Shown one piece after another: positions 38,501-53,500 of a stretch of DNA of 64,000 nt. Numbering within the stretch: position 1 is the first letter of the stretch; each line of letters opens with the position of its first letter. The position numbers were made by a program, and so were the translations under genes. This DNA comes from Apostichopus japonicus (Eukaryota > Echinodermata > Holothuroidea > Aspidochirotida > Stichopodidae). The notes under the pieces are model-generated. The model was given only the letters and a program-made list of their open reading frames with translations. It did no database searches and had not been told where the DNA came from. Location of the stretch: assembly GCF_037975245.1 (NCBI RefSeq), contig NC_092573.1, forward strand, positions 15,646,001-15,710,000, given 5' to 3'.

Positions 38501-41500
38501 CCAGGGTCCAATAAATGGGGTCTGGATATTAGTACAGGGTGAAGAATATAAATACTATATAAAACTAATGGCCTGCGTACACCTTAATCAACTTCCACAC
38601 ACAACATTCTCAATCCCCCTCGTCCAAATCCTCCCCCCCACCCCCCTCCCTTCGTTGATGGGATTCCTGGATACACCACTTGGGGTCATCTTGCAATAAA
38701 GCGCAGTGACTTAAATTTTTATGTTAGTTAGCAATTTCAATTTAAAGCACACATTATCATCATGTTATAGGTATTTTCATATGTTACTCACTGCACTTAT
38801 TTGTACATATGTTCACAGTTGCCAGTAAGACACTCTGTAATATATTTTCTACATGCCAGTACCAACAAAAGAAGATGACCTACTCTACAAACCCTCCCCC
38901 CCCCCTCCTCTCCATGTAATGCCAGAAGTGAGTTGTGTGGTTACTTCAAAATAGCTTGTATTTCAGACCCCTTGCTGATGTCCCCAATTGGGGTCTGCTT
39001 TAAATGATCAACAAAACTAGCCAATTGCACAACAGCACTTATCAAAACTGTTTATATCTGATTGGTTGTGTGGGATCAAATCTTGAGATCTCATAGACAT
39101 CAAAACAGTTGCTTCTTGCTGCTTCAAGACATACATAGTTTTCATGCTATTAAAGTAGTATGCTGAAAAGCAGGAAATATTAAAAGCTGTCCAGTTCATT
39201 TCTTACAAATTGGCATCATTCCCAGCTCACCATACACCTGTGGCCTCAGCCCGGAGGCATTCTTAGCTCCTGTGGTATCTAATAACACAGAGCACCTCCC
39301 CCTTATCTATAGGTAAAAATAAGTCAGGTTCTTTCCTATCATTCAAATATGTTGATCTCAATTGTAGGGTCTAAATTGCTGCAAAGGATACTTGATATTC
39401 CAGGAAGAACATACATATGTACTTATTGTTTTAATGAGATTATTTTCAGATGTTGTTTTTGCACCGTTCGTTGAGTTTAACATTTTCATGCAGGAAAGAA
39501 ATAAAACCTGGGCCAAAGTTTGTAAGCTGAAATGCAATAGTCAAGTACAGGATTCACTCTCATGTTTATAATATTTCTGCCAATAACCAACTTCAAAAGA
39601 ATAATTTTTAATGGAGTTTGACAACATTTTTAAATTTAAAGATTTGTGGCAGATATTATAAAACTTACTGGTAATAATCCAATGTAATCCGGGCAGTTTT
39701 CAAAAGATTTGAATCCACTACGAAAACGCATGAGTAAACACTTTGGATGGTAGAATGAGAAGGAAGGGCATTGACCGGATAGGACCGGTCACTGAGGGTG
39801 CACAGTGTTAAAAGATTACCAGGGCATACTAGACACGGTAGAATGAGGTGCTAATGTTGTGGGGAGACAGGTAAGCGGGGAACGAAATAAATACTCTTGA
39901 CTTGATAAAATGACATCAATAGGATATATGGTTTGTAGACAAACTATTTTAATTGTGTAAACTTTTAAGATATTTAACCATTATATGAATTTGTGAAAAT
40001 TGTGTTGGACCATACTTGCCAAGGCTTAACATGAAAGCAAGTCACAGTAGTTGTTGTTAATGAAATTGTACATTTTGGTTGTGAAGTTCTCTCTGGTGTC
40101 TTTGTTATAATTACTGTTCAAGTTGACTGGTGAATTTTTGCTGATTTTAGATTCAAATTCAAATTTTATTTTCTCATAGGTACACAAAAGTCACTATAAG
40201 TGTCTGGTATACAAAATTAAGAAAGGTACAAATGATGTGACACTAGAAAAGAAAACACTTTGTTTTATCAAGCTATAGTGACCACAAGACAAAAAAGAAT
40301 TTGAAAGATAAAACTTTGACAAAAAATCTAAACAAGAAAAACATGGGAAAAACACAGAACGTAAAACAGTTCTGAACAAGTCTTAAAGCACTATTTACAA
40401 GATAGGATTTCAATTTCTTTTGGAAATTCCTGAGAGTGCTAGCTGACCAAATATGTCAAGGAAGATTATGCCAAATATAATAGCACTTAGTTGTTTAGTA
40501 ATAATTGACCATGAATTGTTCTTTAATGCGTAACTGAAAAGAGGTCATTGTTGCCAGTCTTTACAGAATACTCAGGGTAAAAGGACGAAACGGCATGTCT
40601 TTAAGAGCTAGTAGTGCTTTAATCCATGCAAACGTCTACAATGCCTGACTCATCCCTGCCATATCACACACTGACTGCTTGTTTTTGTAGCTCTGTGCTG
40701 TTGACAACCAAAGTCACAGGTTTTAGCATGAACTTCTTTGCTTGTTATTTTGTTAAATCCTATCTTTACAAAGAACAATTTCACTGCAAATCAAAAAACG
40801 TGATCTAGACATCAAGCGTTATTAAACTTGGCACTCACGTGTACAACAAGACGAGCAAACCATATTCAAAGCCAAATATAACAAACTAGGTTCCTTTAAA
40901 GAAGGTGTGAGGTAACCACATCAAATTGGGTTTCATTGCTTGCTAAAGTGTCCACAGTTGGGCTCTCACAAGGAGACATAGTAGTAGCCTGCTGTGAGGA
41001 TAATTTCGGACAATTTATATTTGTAGAATGATCATTTTTAGTTGTGTCATAATACTTGTATCGTAGCAAGGGGTAAGAGCAGCGAAAGATAGAATACATT
41101 CCAGTGATCAATCATCACAATTAACGATGTGGCACTACATATATATATATAACAAAGAGGAGCTCTAAAGACGCGTATGAGAAATACCTCCTAGCAATGA
41201 GCACTGCCCGTAATAGTCCATGCTCAAGAACACCCAAGTGGGGTCAATTTCAAAATTGCAGCTACTTCCTGTTTAGCAAGTGAAACATCCTTCAAGAAAG
41301 TTTGTTAGTTCTGATAGCAAAGGCAAGTAACTGCAATATGGTACTGACGAAAGTCCAGTAACTGCAATGCTGTATTGACGAGAGGCCAGTAACTGCAATG
41401 CTGTATTGACAAGAGATTATGTTAGCAAGGGAAACCGCCTTCCAAGAAAGCTTGTTAGTTCTGATAGCACAATAACAGTATGAAAGTGCAGTAACTGCAA

Positions 41501-44500
41501 TGCTGTATTCACGAGAGGCCAGTAACTGCAATGCTGTATTGACAAGAGATTATGTTAGCAAGGGAAATCACCTTCCAAGAAAGCATGTTAGTTCTGATAG
41601 CACAATTACAGTATGAAAGTGCAGTAACTGCAATGCTGTATTGACGAGAGGCCAGTAACTGCAATGCTGTACTGTATCTGACAAAAGGCCAGTAAATGCA
41701 ATACTGTACAGACCAGAGGCCAGTAACTGCAATACTGTACAGACAAAAGGCCAGTAACTGCAATGCTGTATTGACAAGAAATTATGTTAGCAAGTGAAAC
41801 TGCCTTCCAAGAAAGCTTGTTAGTTCTGATAGCACAATAACAGTATGAAAGTGCAGTAACTGCAATGCTGTATTGACGAGAGGCCAGTAACTGCAATATT
41901 GTACTGACGAGTGGCCAGTTACTGCAATGCTCTATTGACTGTCACTTTGCAACTATCTATGCAAGGTTTTTTTTTTTCTATATGGAGACAAGTTTTTTCA
42001 AATCCATGTAATAAACATTCAGCTGTGGAAAATGATGACCTATTTCCATCATATTTCCACTGAATATTAATTATCTATGATTAAAATTTACAAATAGATT
42101 TAAAAAGAAAGTAGTGTAATTTAAACAAAATTCTAGCCACAGACTCAGTGTACAATACATTTGAAGCAATGCTCTCAAATGGATGCTATATCATGTTCCT
42201 CTATCAAAATAAAGGTTAGTACTGTCAGCCCAACTTAAATTTCCCTGAAGTTTCAAATTATTTAACAATAAACATTTAAATTAGAATATTAAATGACTCA
42301 GTGATAGAGGTTGCTGAGAGGGGTGGCAGTAAAATGGGTGTTGAAGTTGGAGCATGAGAGACCATTATTTGAGGCTTTCTAGCATATTTCAGGCCAATAC
42401 TATCAACTTTTAAGAGGAGATAATATTAAAGCATAAATGTAGAGCTAGTTGTCTATAATTTCCTGAGATATGGCCCCTACTGTTACAGTTCTAGCTTAAC
42501 TTAATAGGAAAAATGGAGCTACTGTACTGTACCGAACCACACAAGTTGATATGTACAGCGAGGTAGAAGTTACTATAGTGTATTGGTATGATAATAGCTA
42601 CTGTAGTAGTCATTTAATAAAGCATTTCTTTCAAATGCAAGATTCTCTCTCAATAAAACAAAAGCAAGTCCTTAATCATCTTACCAGCAGCACAAGACTT
42701 AGTGCATGTGGACCATTCTGACTCCCCCCAGGCATAATTCACAGGTGCTATGTACTGGTATACAATTTTGTCTTGAATGTCACCATCTGTAAATGATTTA
42801 GTCCTCAGCATCTATCATGAAGAAGGGTTACAATAAATATATTACATCTTTTCTGTGTTTACTCAATATTAACCCCCTCCCCCTCCCCCCCCCCTCTCCA
42901 TTGACAATTAAAACTATCGGTGTAGGATGCATCCATTTCTTAAATTAAGTTTTGAGAAATGATATTTCACATATCAGAGGCACAAGAATTGAAGTGACTG
43001 AAGTAAACCTAGTCTTCCAAAACAAACGCATTAGGTCAGCTCCTCAAGTGCAACAGGAAATACTTAGAGGAAAAAAAACATTGTGATCTCAAATTTCAAT
43101 TTTTGCAACATATATCTCATATTTGTCAAAGACAACTTGGATGCAATGACATTGACATGACCTATGACCAACTCAAACAAGCCACTTTAAACTCAAAATA
43201 CTCTAGTTTGCAGAAAAAATGCAGTTTAATGTATGCGTACAAATTACATAATACAAATACAATACTACTTACTGTGACCCAGAAGTTTTGTTTCAATTTG
43301 TCTGGAATAACTATAGAAAGTCTGCCACTGTTCTTTAGCTGACCAAACTGCACCTCTGTGCCTCCAATTATGTACCTTCCAGGAGTCACTGTTGCCTTCT
43401 GATTAATACCTTCAAGGCCATCTTCTGTTTTTATCCCAGGAAGGCTAGTGGTTCCTTTCAAAACCAACTTCACAGAAAAGCTTCCTTTCTGTAATAGCAA
43501 CACCTCCTCTAAGCCTATAGAATAAAACAAACCAAGCTTAGCCAACATTTATAGTATTTTTCTTTCTTCATTAAAGGGATACATTGATATATATCTACAC
43601 TAATAAAAGCCTGAGCCACTGATGTCAAACTCATGTCTGGAAGGCTGTGATTTTTCTAGGAGCATGTTTGTGGGACAATTTGTGGTTCTGTTAAAAACCT
43701 ATAAGCATACAGTAGATTTCACCCTTTGTCACACATTACCACAGACTTTCCCTGGGAAAGAGGTCTGGAATCCCAGAACAGAAAAACTGTGTGAAATAAC
43801 CCAAACAACACCGGGTTTTGTGTAAATTTTGCAGATTTATACGCAATATATAATGGGTTGGATTTTCTCATGCTTGCAAGAGATAGATATAAATCTTCTC
43901 ACTATTCCACATGTCACATTTTTACATGTAGACATTCACAAAAACATGTGCAAATTTGCTATTAATCTAGTGGGTTGTTAATTTATTAAACAGACAATTT
44001 TGTGTACCACAAGTTAAAATTTTTGTTTTGCTTGACAACTTGTAAATACTAAGTCCAGTGCTTCTGGTGGGATTTTGCTGGACAGAAAGTAATAAATAAT
44101 ATTCCTAGATGTCTTATTTTTCCATTCACATTCCAGTATGGTCCGATCAGACTGTGTTAAAGTCAATGCCTGCATTCAAAGAAAATAGTATTGGCTTAAA
44201 GCTATTCTAAGCCTATGAGTTTACTCTTAATAAAGTGATATTAAGCAATATTAATCAGCTTCAAGTTCCAGTCCAATACTGTAAACTATCAAAATGATTA
44301 CAGCATCAAACATCAGGCTAGGAGCCAACAATAATCCAATATCAGTCTGTTACCAATTTCTCTTTGTTGAAAAGAGGCCTGAATGTTGCAGTTCTACATT
44401 GTAAGTTTTGCTAATTTCTATTTTATAATAGTACTTGACTCACCTACATCGACTAAATGTGAGATTTTCCTGCCTTTCTGTACTTTGCATGTTGAATTAT

Positions 44501-47500
44501 CTCCACCACAAACAAGACATCGATCTAGAGTTGATGTCGAGTTAAATTCATAGTTACATCCTATAGGCTATGGAAATAATCGGTAAAGATCTGTATTAAA
44601 CAAGACAATTGACTAAAAGAGAAAATATGAAAAGAAAATGTAGACATGTAAATTTTAGTGTTCATAGATCTCTATGATTGAACATAACCCATCTGCCCTC
44701 ATACAGAAGCAGGTCTCTGTGGTTCACCCTTATAGAGGTAGTATTACTACTGGCTCATACTTCCACAGTACTAACAAATATAAAGAAACACATGTAATAT
44801 ACACATTCATTACATGAACAAAGCACAGAACATATATGTCTATGGCTTAGCATTGATTCTCAAAAACAGTTGTATAAATCACAAGCGAGAATTTTGCGGA
44901 AAAATACGTGTAAGTAACTTCCGGGTGGTAGATACGGACGGTGGAATTAGTGGGCGTTGCCCAGGGAGCGAGGGCGCAGTGCTAAAACGTTTCCAAACGT
45001 GTAGTTAGGTAGATAGTAAAGTGCAATTGTGGAGTGGGAGACAGGTAAGAGAGGAGCAAAGTGAATCAAATATGTCCATGGCTTTGCATTGATTCTGTGT
45101 AGGTAAAACTTGTCAAGAAGAACTGGCACAAGCTTTTATTGGTTAACCCAGTTCATATCTCTGAAGTTTACTTTCTACTAAAACTTAACAATTCTTTTCA
45201 TCTTCTTATTTTTATCAACATTCCATAGTGACGCCTGCATGCCAACTTGTTTTACTTGTAAGTAACTTCACAAAGCAGTTTAAAAGCTTGGTCACAATGC
45301 TCATAACCCCGGGGCAATAAAACCAGAACCTATTGCAATATAAAGCATTGCAAGATTTTCTTTTCTCTTCCTCTCTCTCTCTCTCTCTTCCTTTGGACAC
45401 TGTAGAAGAGAAACCACCCACTGACATAATAGGATAGTGGATGAAAGGACAAAAATGATTGACTTGCAGGAATAAAGACCCTGAATCAGTAATAATAACA
45501 AACAAAAAATATATAAAAAAGATATATATAAAAGACTAAATAAAGTTTATGGGTTAGACTAGTGATGTACTGGAGTTATCACCATATGCTTTGAGGTGAT
45601 GATGAAGGGCTAATAATATGACTGTCTTGTTATTTATTGTTTGTTGTATTTAGTTTCTTACTAGGTGCATCATAACAGAGCATGTATAAATAGACTGCAG
45701 AAACAACTTAGTCACTTTCATAATCTTACTCCTGGCACAAACTGTTGATAAGGTATCTCTCTTGATATTTCATTCACTCATAATTGTTCTCCCCACTAGT
45801 CAACCAGCATTGAGTCCTGACCTTTTGCACCACTTTCCAAAGTATCTGACCTTGACCGTCTTGTATAGTAATTAGTCAATACTAGTTACCTTAGCTAACT
45901 TAATATGGTATGTCGTATAGTAATTAGTCAATAGTAGTTACCACTAGCTTTAACTTAATATGGTATGTAGTATGTGCCATGTGGTCTCCTCTAGCTGGTG
46001 TTACAAAATGTTGATCAAAGCTAATACACAGACTTGCCTACTGTACATGCACTTATAAGTTACATATATTGTAATAGTGCCGGTAATAGAGTGTTTCACT
46101 GGAGACTGATCAGATGGTGATCTAGGCTTATACACAGACTGCCTACTTTATGCACTTCTCTTCAAATTACATCTGCTGTGAAAGAGTCTGTAATAGAAGG
46201 TTTTTAATGGAGATTGATCGGATGGTGATCAAAGCTTATATACAGACAATACAGTTTGAACAAGGTTGTCACTACAACTATTTGCAAACATATTCATGAG
46301 AGACACATCCACCACTGGAACTACCATAGAATATATATCTATTCATATTACAAACAAGGCATGTAAACTCGAACGATGTATTTCTAATACTTTCACTACT
46401 TATATATATCCATCCTTCTTCTATCATTGTTATTACTTTTCAATGCAAATCATGTATCAATGTTTCTGTTTGTCTAAAGACTGTGTGTAGTTCCAACATC
46501 ATGGCAGTTTACATACCCACGGTGTGAACTTCTCCAAGGACATACAGCATGACATCAGTAGGTTTCAATAGAACCCAAACAGAACTGAGCAACTGTCTTA
46601 ATTACCATCCCCAGCTTTATTCTCTTGGCCAAAACCTAATTCAGGCCTAATAGCACAGTGCAGTGGCAGCCAATATACACTGTAGCCTAGTTTAAAGGGG
46701 GACAACTTTGATGTAGGAAGTACTATACCATACAAAGATTGAAGATCATGTGGTAAAAATCTCTTCTGAGTCATGAAAATAGAAAGATCTTCTCTGGTTC
46801 TGCTCACAATATCAGGACCACATTTCTGTAAGATCATTTCCCAGAATGGATTTACTGATCAGTCTGTGATCCTGTCTAAACCAGTTTGTGATTAAATAGT
46901 TGTTCTTTTCCAGTGAACTATTCCACATTTCTTCTCCAATAATAAAACATTGTTAAATTTTGTTTGTCTGCCTATGGCCACAAAATCCCACAAATATACT
47001 CTCACAATACAGCATTTAATGCCTATACTTTGCAACAGAAATGAGAGGCTTACACAACAGCTCTAAATGAAACAAAACAAAATACCACACTGATCATTAT
47101 CGATGGATAAACAGAAAATATGACATAAAAGGGAGACTTTCATCAGAAACTGTGCTTAGTCCTAGAGCAAGGAATGTGTTGTTGTCTGATTAGTCTTAAA
47201 CACCAACAGGGGTACAATTCAGAGCACAAAGCCACATTGACTTTCATTGTTCAAAGTCAATGCCTGCAATGGCAAGTTCACTTCAGGGCATTACACACAA
47301 TTTCTTTACAGGCATATTTATGCATTTGAAGGTACTGTAGGATGATTCAAGGTTAGTCGATTCTTGAGGTTACCGAGAAATCAATTTCATAACTTTAGTC
47401 ATCCGCTAAAGGTATGATTGATGGTGAACATACTGTACTTCCGTTCTCTAATACATAAGAATTTATCACCCTGTTACGTGCTGCCCCAAATATTCTTGTA

Positions 47501-50500
47501 GCATGCAGTAATGTTGTGTTTATATCAAGTCATGTTATTTCATCATTTAGGTTTAACTCATGTCTGATGTCTTAACTGAAGTCCTTCTGAAGGAAGGTGG
47601 ACCTTGTGGTGTAAATCAAGCCATACCGTGTGGTTTCAATCACTTTTGGCAATTAATTTCTGCTTTATGGCACAACCATTGTTAAACCATTGTTAACATA
47701 GGCATACAGGAAACTAACTGCAGAAGGGAGATAGATGGTAACAAGCAGGTGACATATGGTTGAAAATCTCTTATCATCTTTTCTGTGTTTGAATTTAATG
47801 ATTTCTACATTCATTTGTCCATTTTTCTAATTTGTGTCAAAGTTTTCTTTTTGGTAATTTCTGCAAGTTTGTTAATATGGGCCAAACACTGGCTAAAGCC
47901 ATTTTTTATTTTTGCAAGAGATTTATAAAAAAAAATGTCAAAGTAACCTTGAAATATCTCCAAACTTTTAAAGTGAATGGAACCCTATCAGCAGGATGCA
48001 TACTTTTACTAATAATGTGGAATTTTAACGTTGGCCCCATAATTTACTCTAATACTGTCTTCACCCTAGGGAACTACAAAATACTAAGCATTCTCAGTAT
48101 GATATCGCAATGCAGCAAGTTGTTATAAGCATTTTTCTTAGGATAAAAATGACTTATGGTTATGAAAATGTTGCACAACATCAGCATCCAATATTTCCTG
48201 TGGGTCTCCGTGGAAACAATTACCAAAGTATATCAGAGATGTAAATAACACATGCAGAGCTGTAACTAGGGTAACAAGACCTTTTCTAAGGTAGAACATT
48301 AGGAAAGGACAGGAAATTCAACTTGCAAGAAACAGCTGTTCAAATTTAATCTTCACTCCACAAACTGGTACAGTAAGTACTCCAACCCTATAGATGTGCA
48401 TACCTGACAAAAAAATTTACACATTTGAATCAACAGTTGCCCCCTCCTGAAATATGAGCAGGTGGTCCCTTTGAATCAACAGTTGCCCCCTCCTGAAATA
48501 TGAGCAGGTGGTCCATTTGAATCAACAGTTGCCCCCTCCTGAAATATGAGCAGGTGGTCCATTTGAATCAACAGTTGCCCCCTCCTGAAATATGAGCAGG
48601 TGGTCCCTTTGAATCATCACTTGCCCCCTCCTGAAATATTTTGAGGAGAAGAATCTGTCTTTCATGTTGTTTACATCCACTACATGTAAACTCTCCATCA
48701 ATTCTTTCGTCAGTTCTTATATCACAATTTTTTCACAAAGATGTACAGTATGTATGGGTCAGCTTTTCTATTTATCAAACATTGTCTCAGCAGGGTAGGC
48801 AGTGTGAAGAATACATCAATGGATATATTTGAATGATCATTTTTTTGCCATTTGATTTTACAACAGTGTAAAAGCTGCCTGCATGAAAGGGCATATTTTT
48901 ATGTAGCCTAGTATAAAAAAGCAATTCAATAGTTTACCTTTTTAAGTAAAGCATATATTATTCAGTTGAAAGAGAAAGTGTCTTAGGCTGATCAAAAAAA
49001 ATCATACTTGGATTAATGTAAATTTGGTACAATTGAGGGAATAATTTAAATTACCTCTCTCATAGATTCAAATGACTGTAGTGTACACATTTTGCTGCTT
49101 TGGTAAAACACAATCCACAAAATATCGAAGTGGTTTTAACATACCAAAGAGCAACATCTGTTTCCAGAAACTGTACATTGTTAGATTCAGTTCTTTTAGT
49201 GATGGGAACGGGTACCCTAGAACCCAGAGGATAGACTAACAAACTTACTAAGCCAGTCCAAGCCGATGCTACCCAGTCTGGAAATTTGTAACAATGACTA
49301 TCATCATTCTCCAGTTTTAGTTACACTTTTATTCGAAGCAATGATTGGGAGGGAAAAATTCATATGTATTTGTTTGTAATTTCATCATTAATGATATTTC
49401 TATCTTGATGCATTTAAGTATAAAACTTTGAGAAAATTTGTTATCATTCCCATCTGAGAAAGTTTTGATCAACTAAGTTTGTTTACTTTTACATGTGCAC
49501 ACTGCACTGTATAGCCTAAAGAGTCTCTCGTATTGCATACTTCCATGCTTACAATACAAAACTTGACCTTTGTACGATTGGGCAGCTCATATGTACTGTA
49601 CACCACACCCAGTGTCAAATTTATTGGAACAGTCCAACAAAATTTGAATGGAAGCATGGATTGGTCCATAGTTACACAACAGACATCACCATTTAATAAT
49701 AAGGGTTGATTGATGCAGTTTCTACGGACTTTCCAACTAATCTATAAATAACCGGGACCTCCAGGAACACTAGCCTTAAGGCAGCAATGCCTAGCCCAAG
49801 TATGATATCATGGTCCTGTATATGCGCTGTAACTGTCTTGTAAGAAACTTTTGGTTTGCAAAATATACTGTTAATTGTCTTACATTGCTTAATTAGCAAT
49901 TTTATGCAAACATGTCACAATTAAATGCAGCTTTAAGGAATTTTTCAATCAAACAAACCACATTTTCAAAAGAAATTCATTCAACAGAAAAAGTCATTTG
50001 ATTTAGTTTAAATTTCTAAAATATGACCTCACACCATTTTCCAAGAAATGCAGCATCCTGTTGTTATTGTGATGATTTATGGAACATAGTGAACTGAAAA
50101 TATTTTAAAAACAGGATCAATTACCCTCTACGTAGATACTTTAAACAACATTTTAAAAGTCACTTCAGTAAAGAAGAAGACATCATCTGATAGACCAAAA
50201 AAACAGTAAGGCTCACCGCCAAGTTTGACAGAAAAAAGCAGCTTTGGAAGTCAAATGATGACCGAACTACAACCATAATACTCAAATCCACTGGTAATAT
50301 TGCAAAACAGTTGTGATTTACGATTTCAAAAGAGAATAAAAAGTAGAACAAAAACAGACCTGCAGATTGAGTCATAAATTGTTTTCAATGCTTTACTCAA
50401 CACTTTGACTTAAACTGTGGAAATATTGTTTATGGTTTTGTCATATTTCTAAGATACAACCTGTAGGGGTCACAGAGGAGACTGATTGAGAAAGGAAATT

Positions 50501-53500
50501 CCAGCTGAATCCCTGTGGGATAGCCCTTTGGTTTCTATTTAAGAGTTGAAGAATAATATTATAAAATAACAATCCACAAGAAATATAAATAACATGAACC
50601 CCCATATAATTGGCAGGGACTGATAGGAAATTGTAAAAGTTGATCATAAATTCTTTAAACAGATGGTTTACTAAAAGAAATCAACCAAGATAGGAGGATT
50701 CAGTTACAAGTTCTAGAGTCCAATTGCTAGTTTGGGACAGATATTATACACACAATAAAGGACAGAAAAGCAGAATAGGAGCTGGACAAGTAAAGATTGT
50801 TTTAGTAAATTTCAACAGACTTTAAAATAGAGAGAATGAGAGAAGATTGTTTTAGTAAATTTTCAACAGACTTTAAAATAGAGAGAAAGAGAGATGCAGG
50901 ATTACTCACGATGCACTTTCCATTTAGACACATATCCCTTGATCCTGATCTACATGGTGTTCCATCTAGCACTGTAGGGCTCAATCTCCTGGTGACATTT
51001 TGATCCCGACCCTTACATATCAAGGCACACTCATCCGCAGCTGGGAGTGGGCTCACTGGCGTCCAGTTATACACCTGGTCATCATATTGCACATCATTAA
51101 AGATCTCGCACTGTCTCTCTCTAAAATCTTTGGTGCCCTCTGGACATGGCTGTAATGAGAAAGATATTGAAACATACCATCACACTGTCTGAGGGCTCTA
51201 AAATCTTTGGTGCCCTCTGGGCATGGCCTACAATGAATGAAAATAGGTTTCAATTACGTTGAGACAAATTATGACAAATCAACACAAAAGGCAGCTTTAA
51301 ATAAAAGAAGGTAAAGGTTTTGTAAATGACATCATAATTTGTCAATAAAATCTGTCCGGGTGAGGTGCCCCATGCAGGAAATTGGAACTTTATTCAGGTA
51401 ACGCTAGCCAAAACTTATCTTTACTATCAAAAAATAAAGACTGCACTTAGAAGGTAATACTGCCCTCATTTAGAAGGTAATACTGCCCTCAATACAATTG
51501 TGTCCGAAAGAGTGATTGGGTACTACAAAGCATTAACAAATGCTCCACAGGAACCTGGTCCCTGTTTATTTCACCCTTGCTTCTAAAGCTTAGTATTACC
51601 TACCTCTATATTACATGTTCTGTACTGCACTGGTGGACCTCTACATACACCAAACAGACATTCTCTATTTCTTCTTGAAATACCTCCACTACAGTTTCCA
51701 GTACAATCACTCCATCCACTCCACTGAGACCATGAGTAGCTATCATCATAACTCTCCTGTAGGGATGGAAAGAAAACAGCCCGAAATGTAGCAATTTGAA
51801 CAATAGATTTACCACCTGTCTAAAACCAATATTTATCTTCTCATTTGATGAAATTGTTCAGGGATTGTTTTTGGCAGACGAGGCTTTAAGTCTACAGTTA
51901 ATGATCATGTTAGATGGTATTATATACAGTTATATAAACAAGAAAGTACTTGAACAGTAGCATATCTTGCTTAGTTTTCAAGAGAGGGACCTTAACAAAT
52001 AAATGTCGTGAAATGACTGGATGATCTTTTAAAGCAATGTTTATAATGATGTTGATCAGTTGTTGTTGTAAATAGATAAAGCAAGTATAAACCAGACTTA
52101 AAATAAAAGTACAACAACATGTGTACAAGTACAAGTAGAAGGCTATCAGTTAATGAGTACACACAAATTATTTTATTTTTGGAGTACTTATCATTTAAAT
52201 TAATAATGTAAAAAATGGGGCTTAAGTCTGGTCAGTCACTTCCAAGGCTGATAATAACTGTCATTTCTTGGACATAAAAGAGACATTACTTAGACATTGT
52301 GAAAAACATTGTTATTAAAAAGTATAAATTGAATGACTCTTGTGAAAAGTAGTAACCACAAGGGAACCATGCAGGGATGTAGCTAAGGCCTGATGATTGG
52401 GGGGGTGTAGTGGCTGAAAATCCAACTGGATGGGTTCTGAAGCCAGAAAATTCCGACTGCTGCCTTGTACCCCCCCACCCTCGCGCTACGGTCAGTGTCA
52501 GTCAGACACACAATCTTTCGCGAGTACACTTTTGTTCCAAACTTTTTTTCGATACATTTGTACCCACTGGCACTCATTTCACAAACTTATTAGCCCCCCA
52601 CCCCAACCAAATATTTTTGTGAAAATTCGAGCAATGTGCTGATAACTTTTCGGGCACCTACTGAAAGAAAGATAATTTGCAATGTGTTTTTCAGTGGTTA
52701 AACTTATATTATTATTACCATTAATATTGTAACAACTTCCCCAATAATTATAACCAATATGGAAGGGTAATAACAAGGGAAATGATTGTATGTTATTGCG
52801 ATGAAAACACTGATGCATGCCTATATGATATGCACATTAACATGTGGAACGCGCGCAGAGCACTCGCAAGTTCGTTACAGCCCCCCGCCCCCCAAATCAA
52901 AATGGGCTCCTACACCTATGACTGTAGTTCTATAAGGCATCTTTTTTTTAGTATTAAAAATCATATGAAGTTTTGTACTGTGGAGTATAAGAATTGCGAG
53001 ATACAATTTCTCATAGTGGCAAGGAGAACGTGGTAAATATGACTGATTAAAGATCAATTTTGACCAAAATTTTTTAATTTTTAGGTCATGCACAATCACA
53101 GGAATAAATGAATAGGCTTAGATTAACTAAAGTGCGACAGTCGGAAATTCCGACTGTCGCATTCCAATTTTCTAACAATCGTCAGTTTTACCAAGTTTGG
53201 GGGAGTGAGACACCCCACACTCCCCCTCTAGCGACGTCCCTGTAAACATGTAGTCGAGTTGATTTTTTTTAAGAATTTGTTCTGGGTGCTTTGGGAATCA
53301 CAATCTAGCTCAACAACCATGTAATGGTGCAATTGTAGTCATACTGTACATAGAATTGCATCGACCTTAAAAATAATTTACATTCTCCTGGAAATCATGT
53401 AACTTGTTATTCTGTTAATTTATGCATCATTGAGAGTTGGTCTGGGAACATGAACAATATATTTTTCTGATGTGAAAATCATTTCCAAGGAAACCTTTAA

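Noticed and set aside
41300-41935. A fourth donor array, in intron 6
   Set aside because: The unit has no match to the end of exon 6 or the start of exon 7 and begins about 750 bp inside the intron.
46598-46837. 79-residue minus-strand frame as an extra exon in intron 3
   Set aside because: Exons 3 and 4 join at phase 0 inside a continuous Cys-rich consensus, leaving no room for an insert; no domain was recognised.
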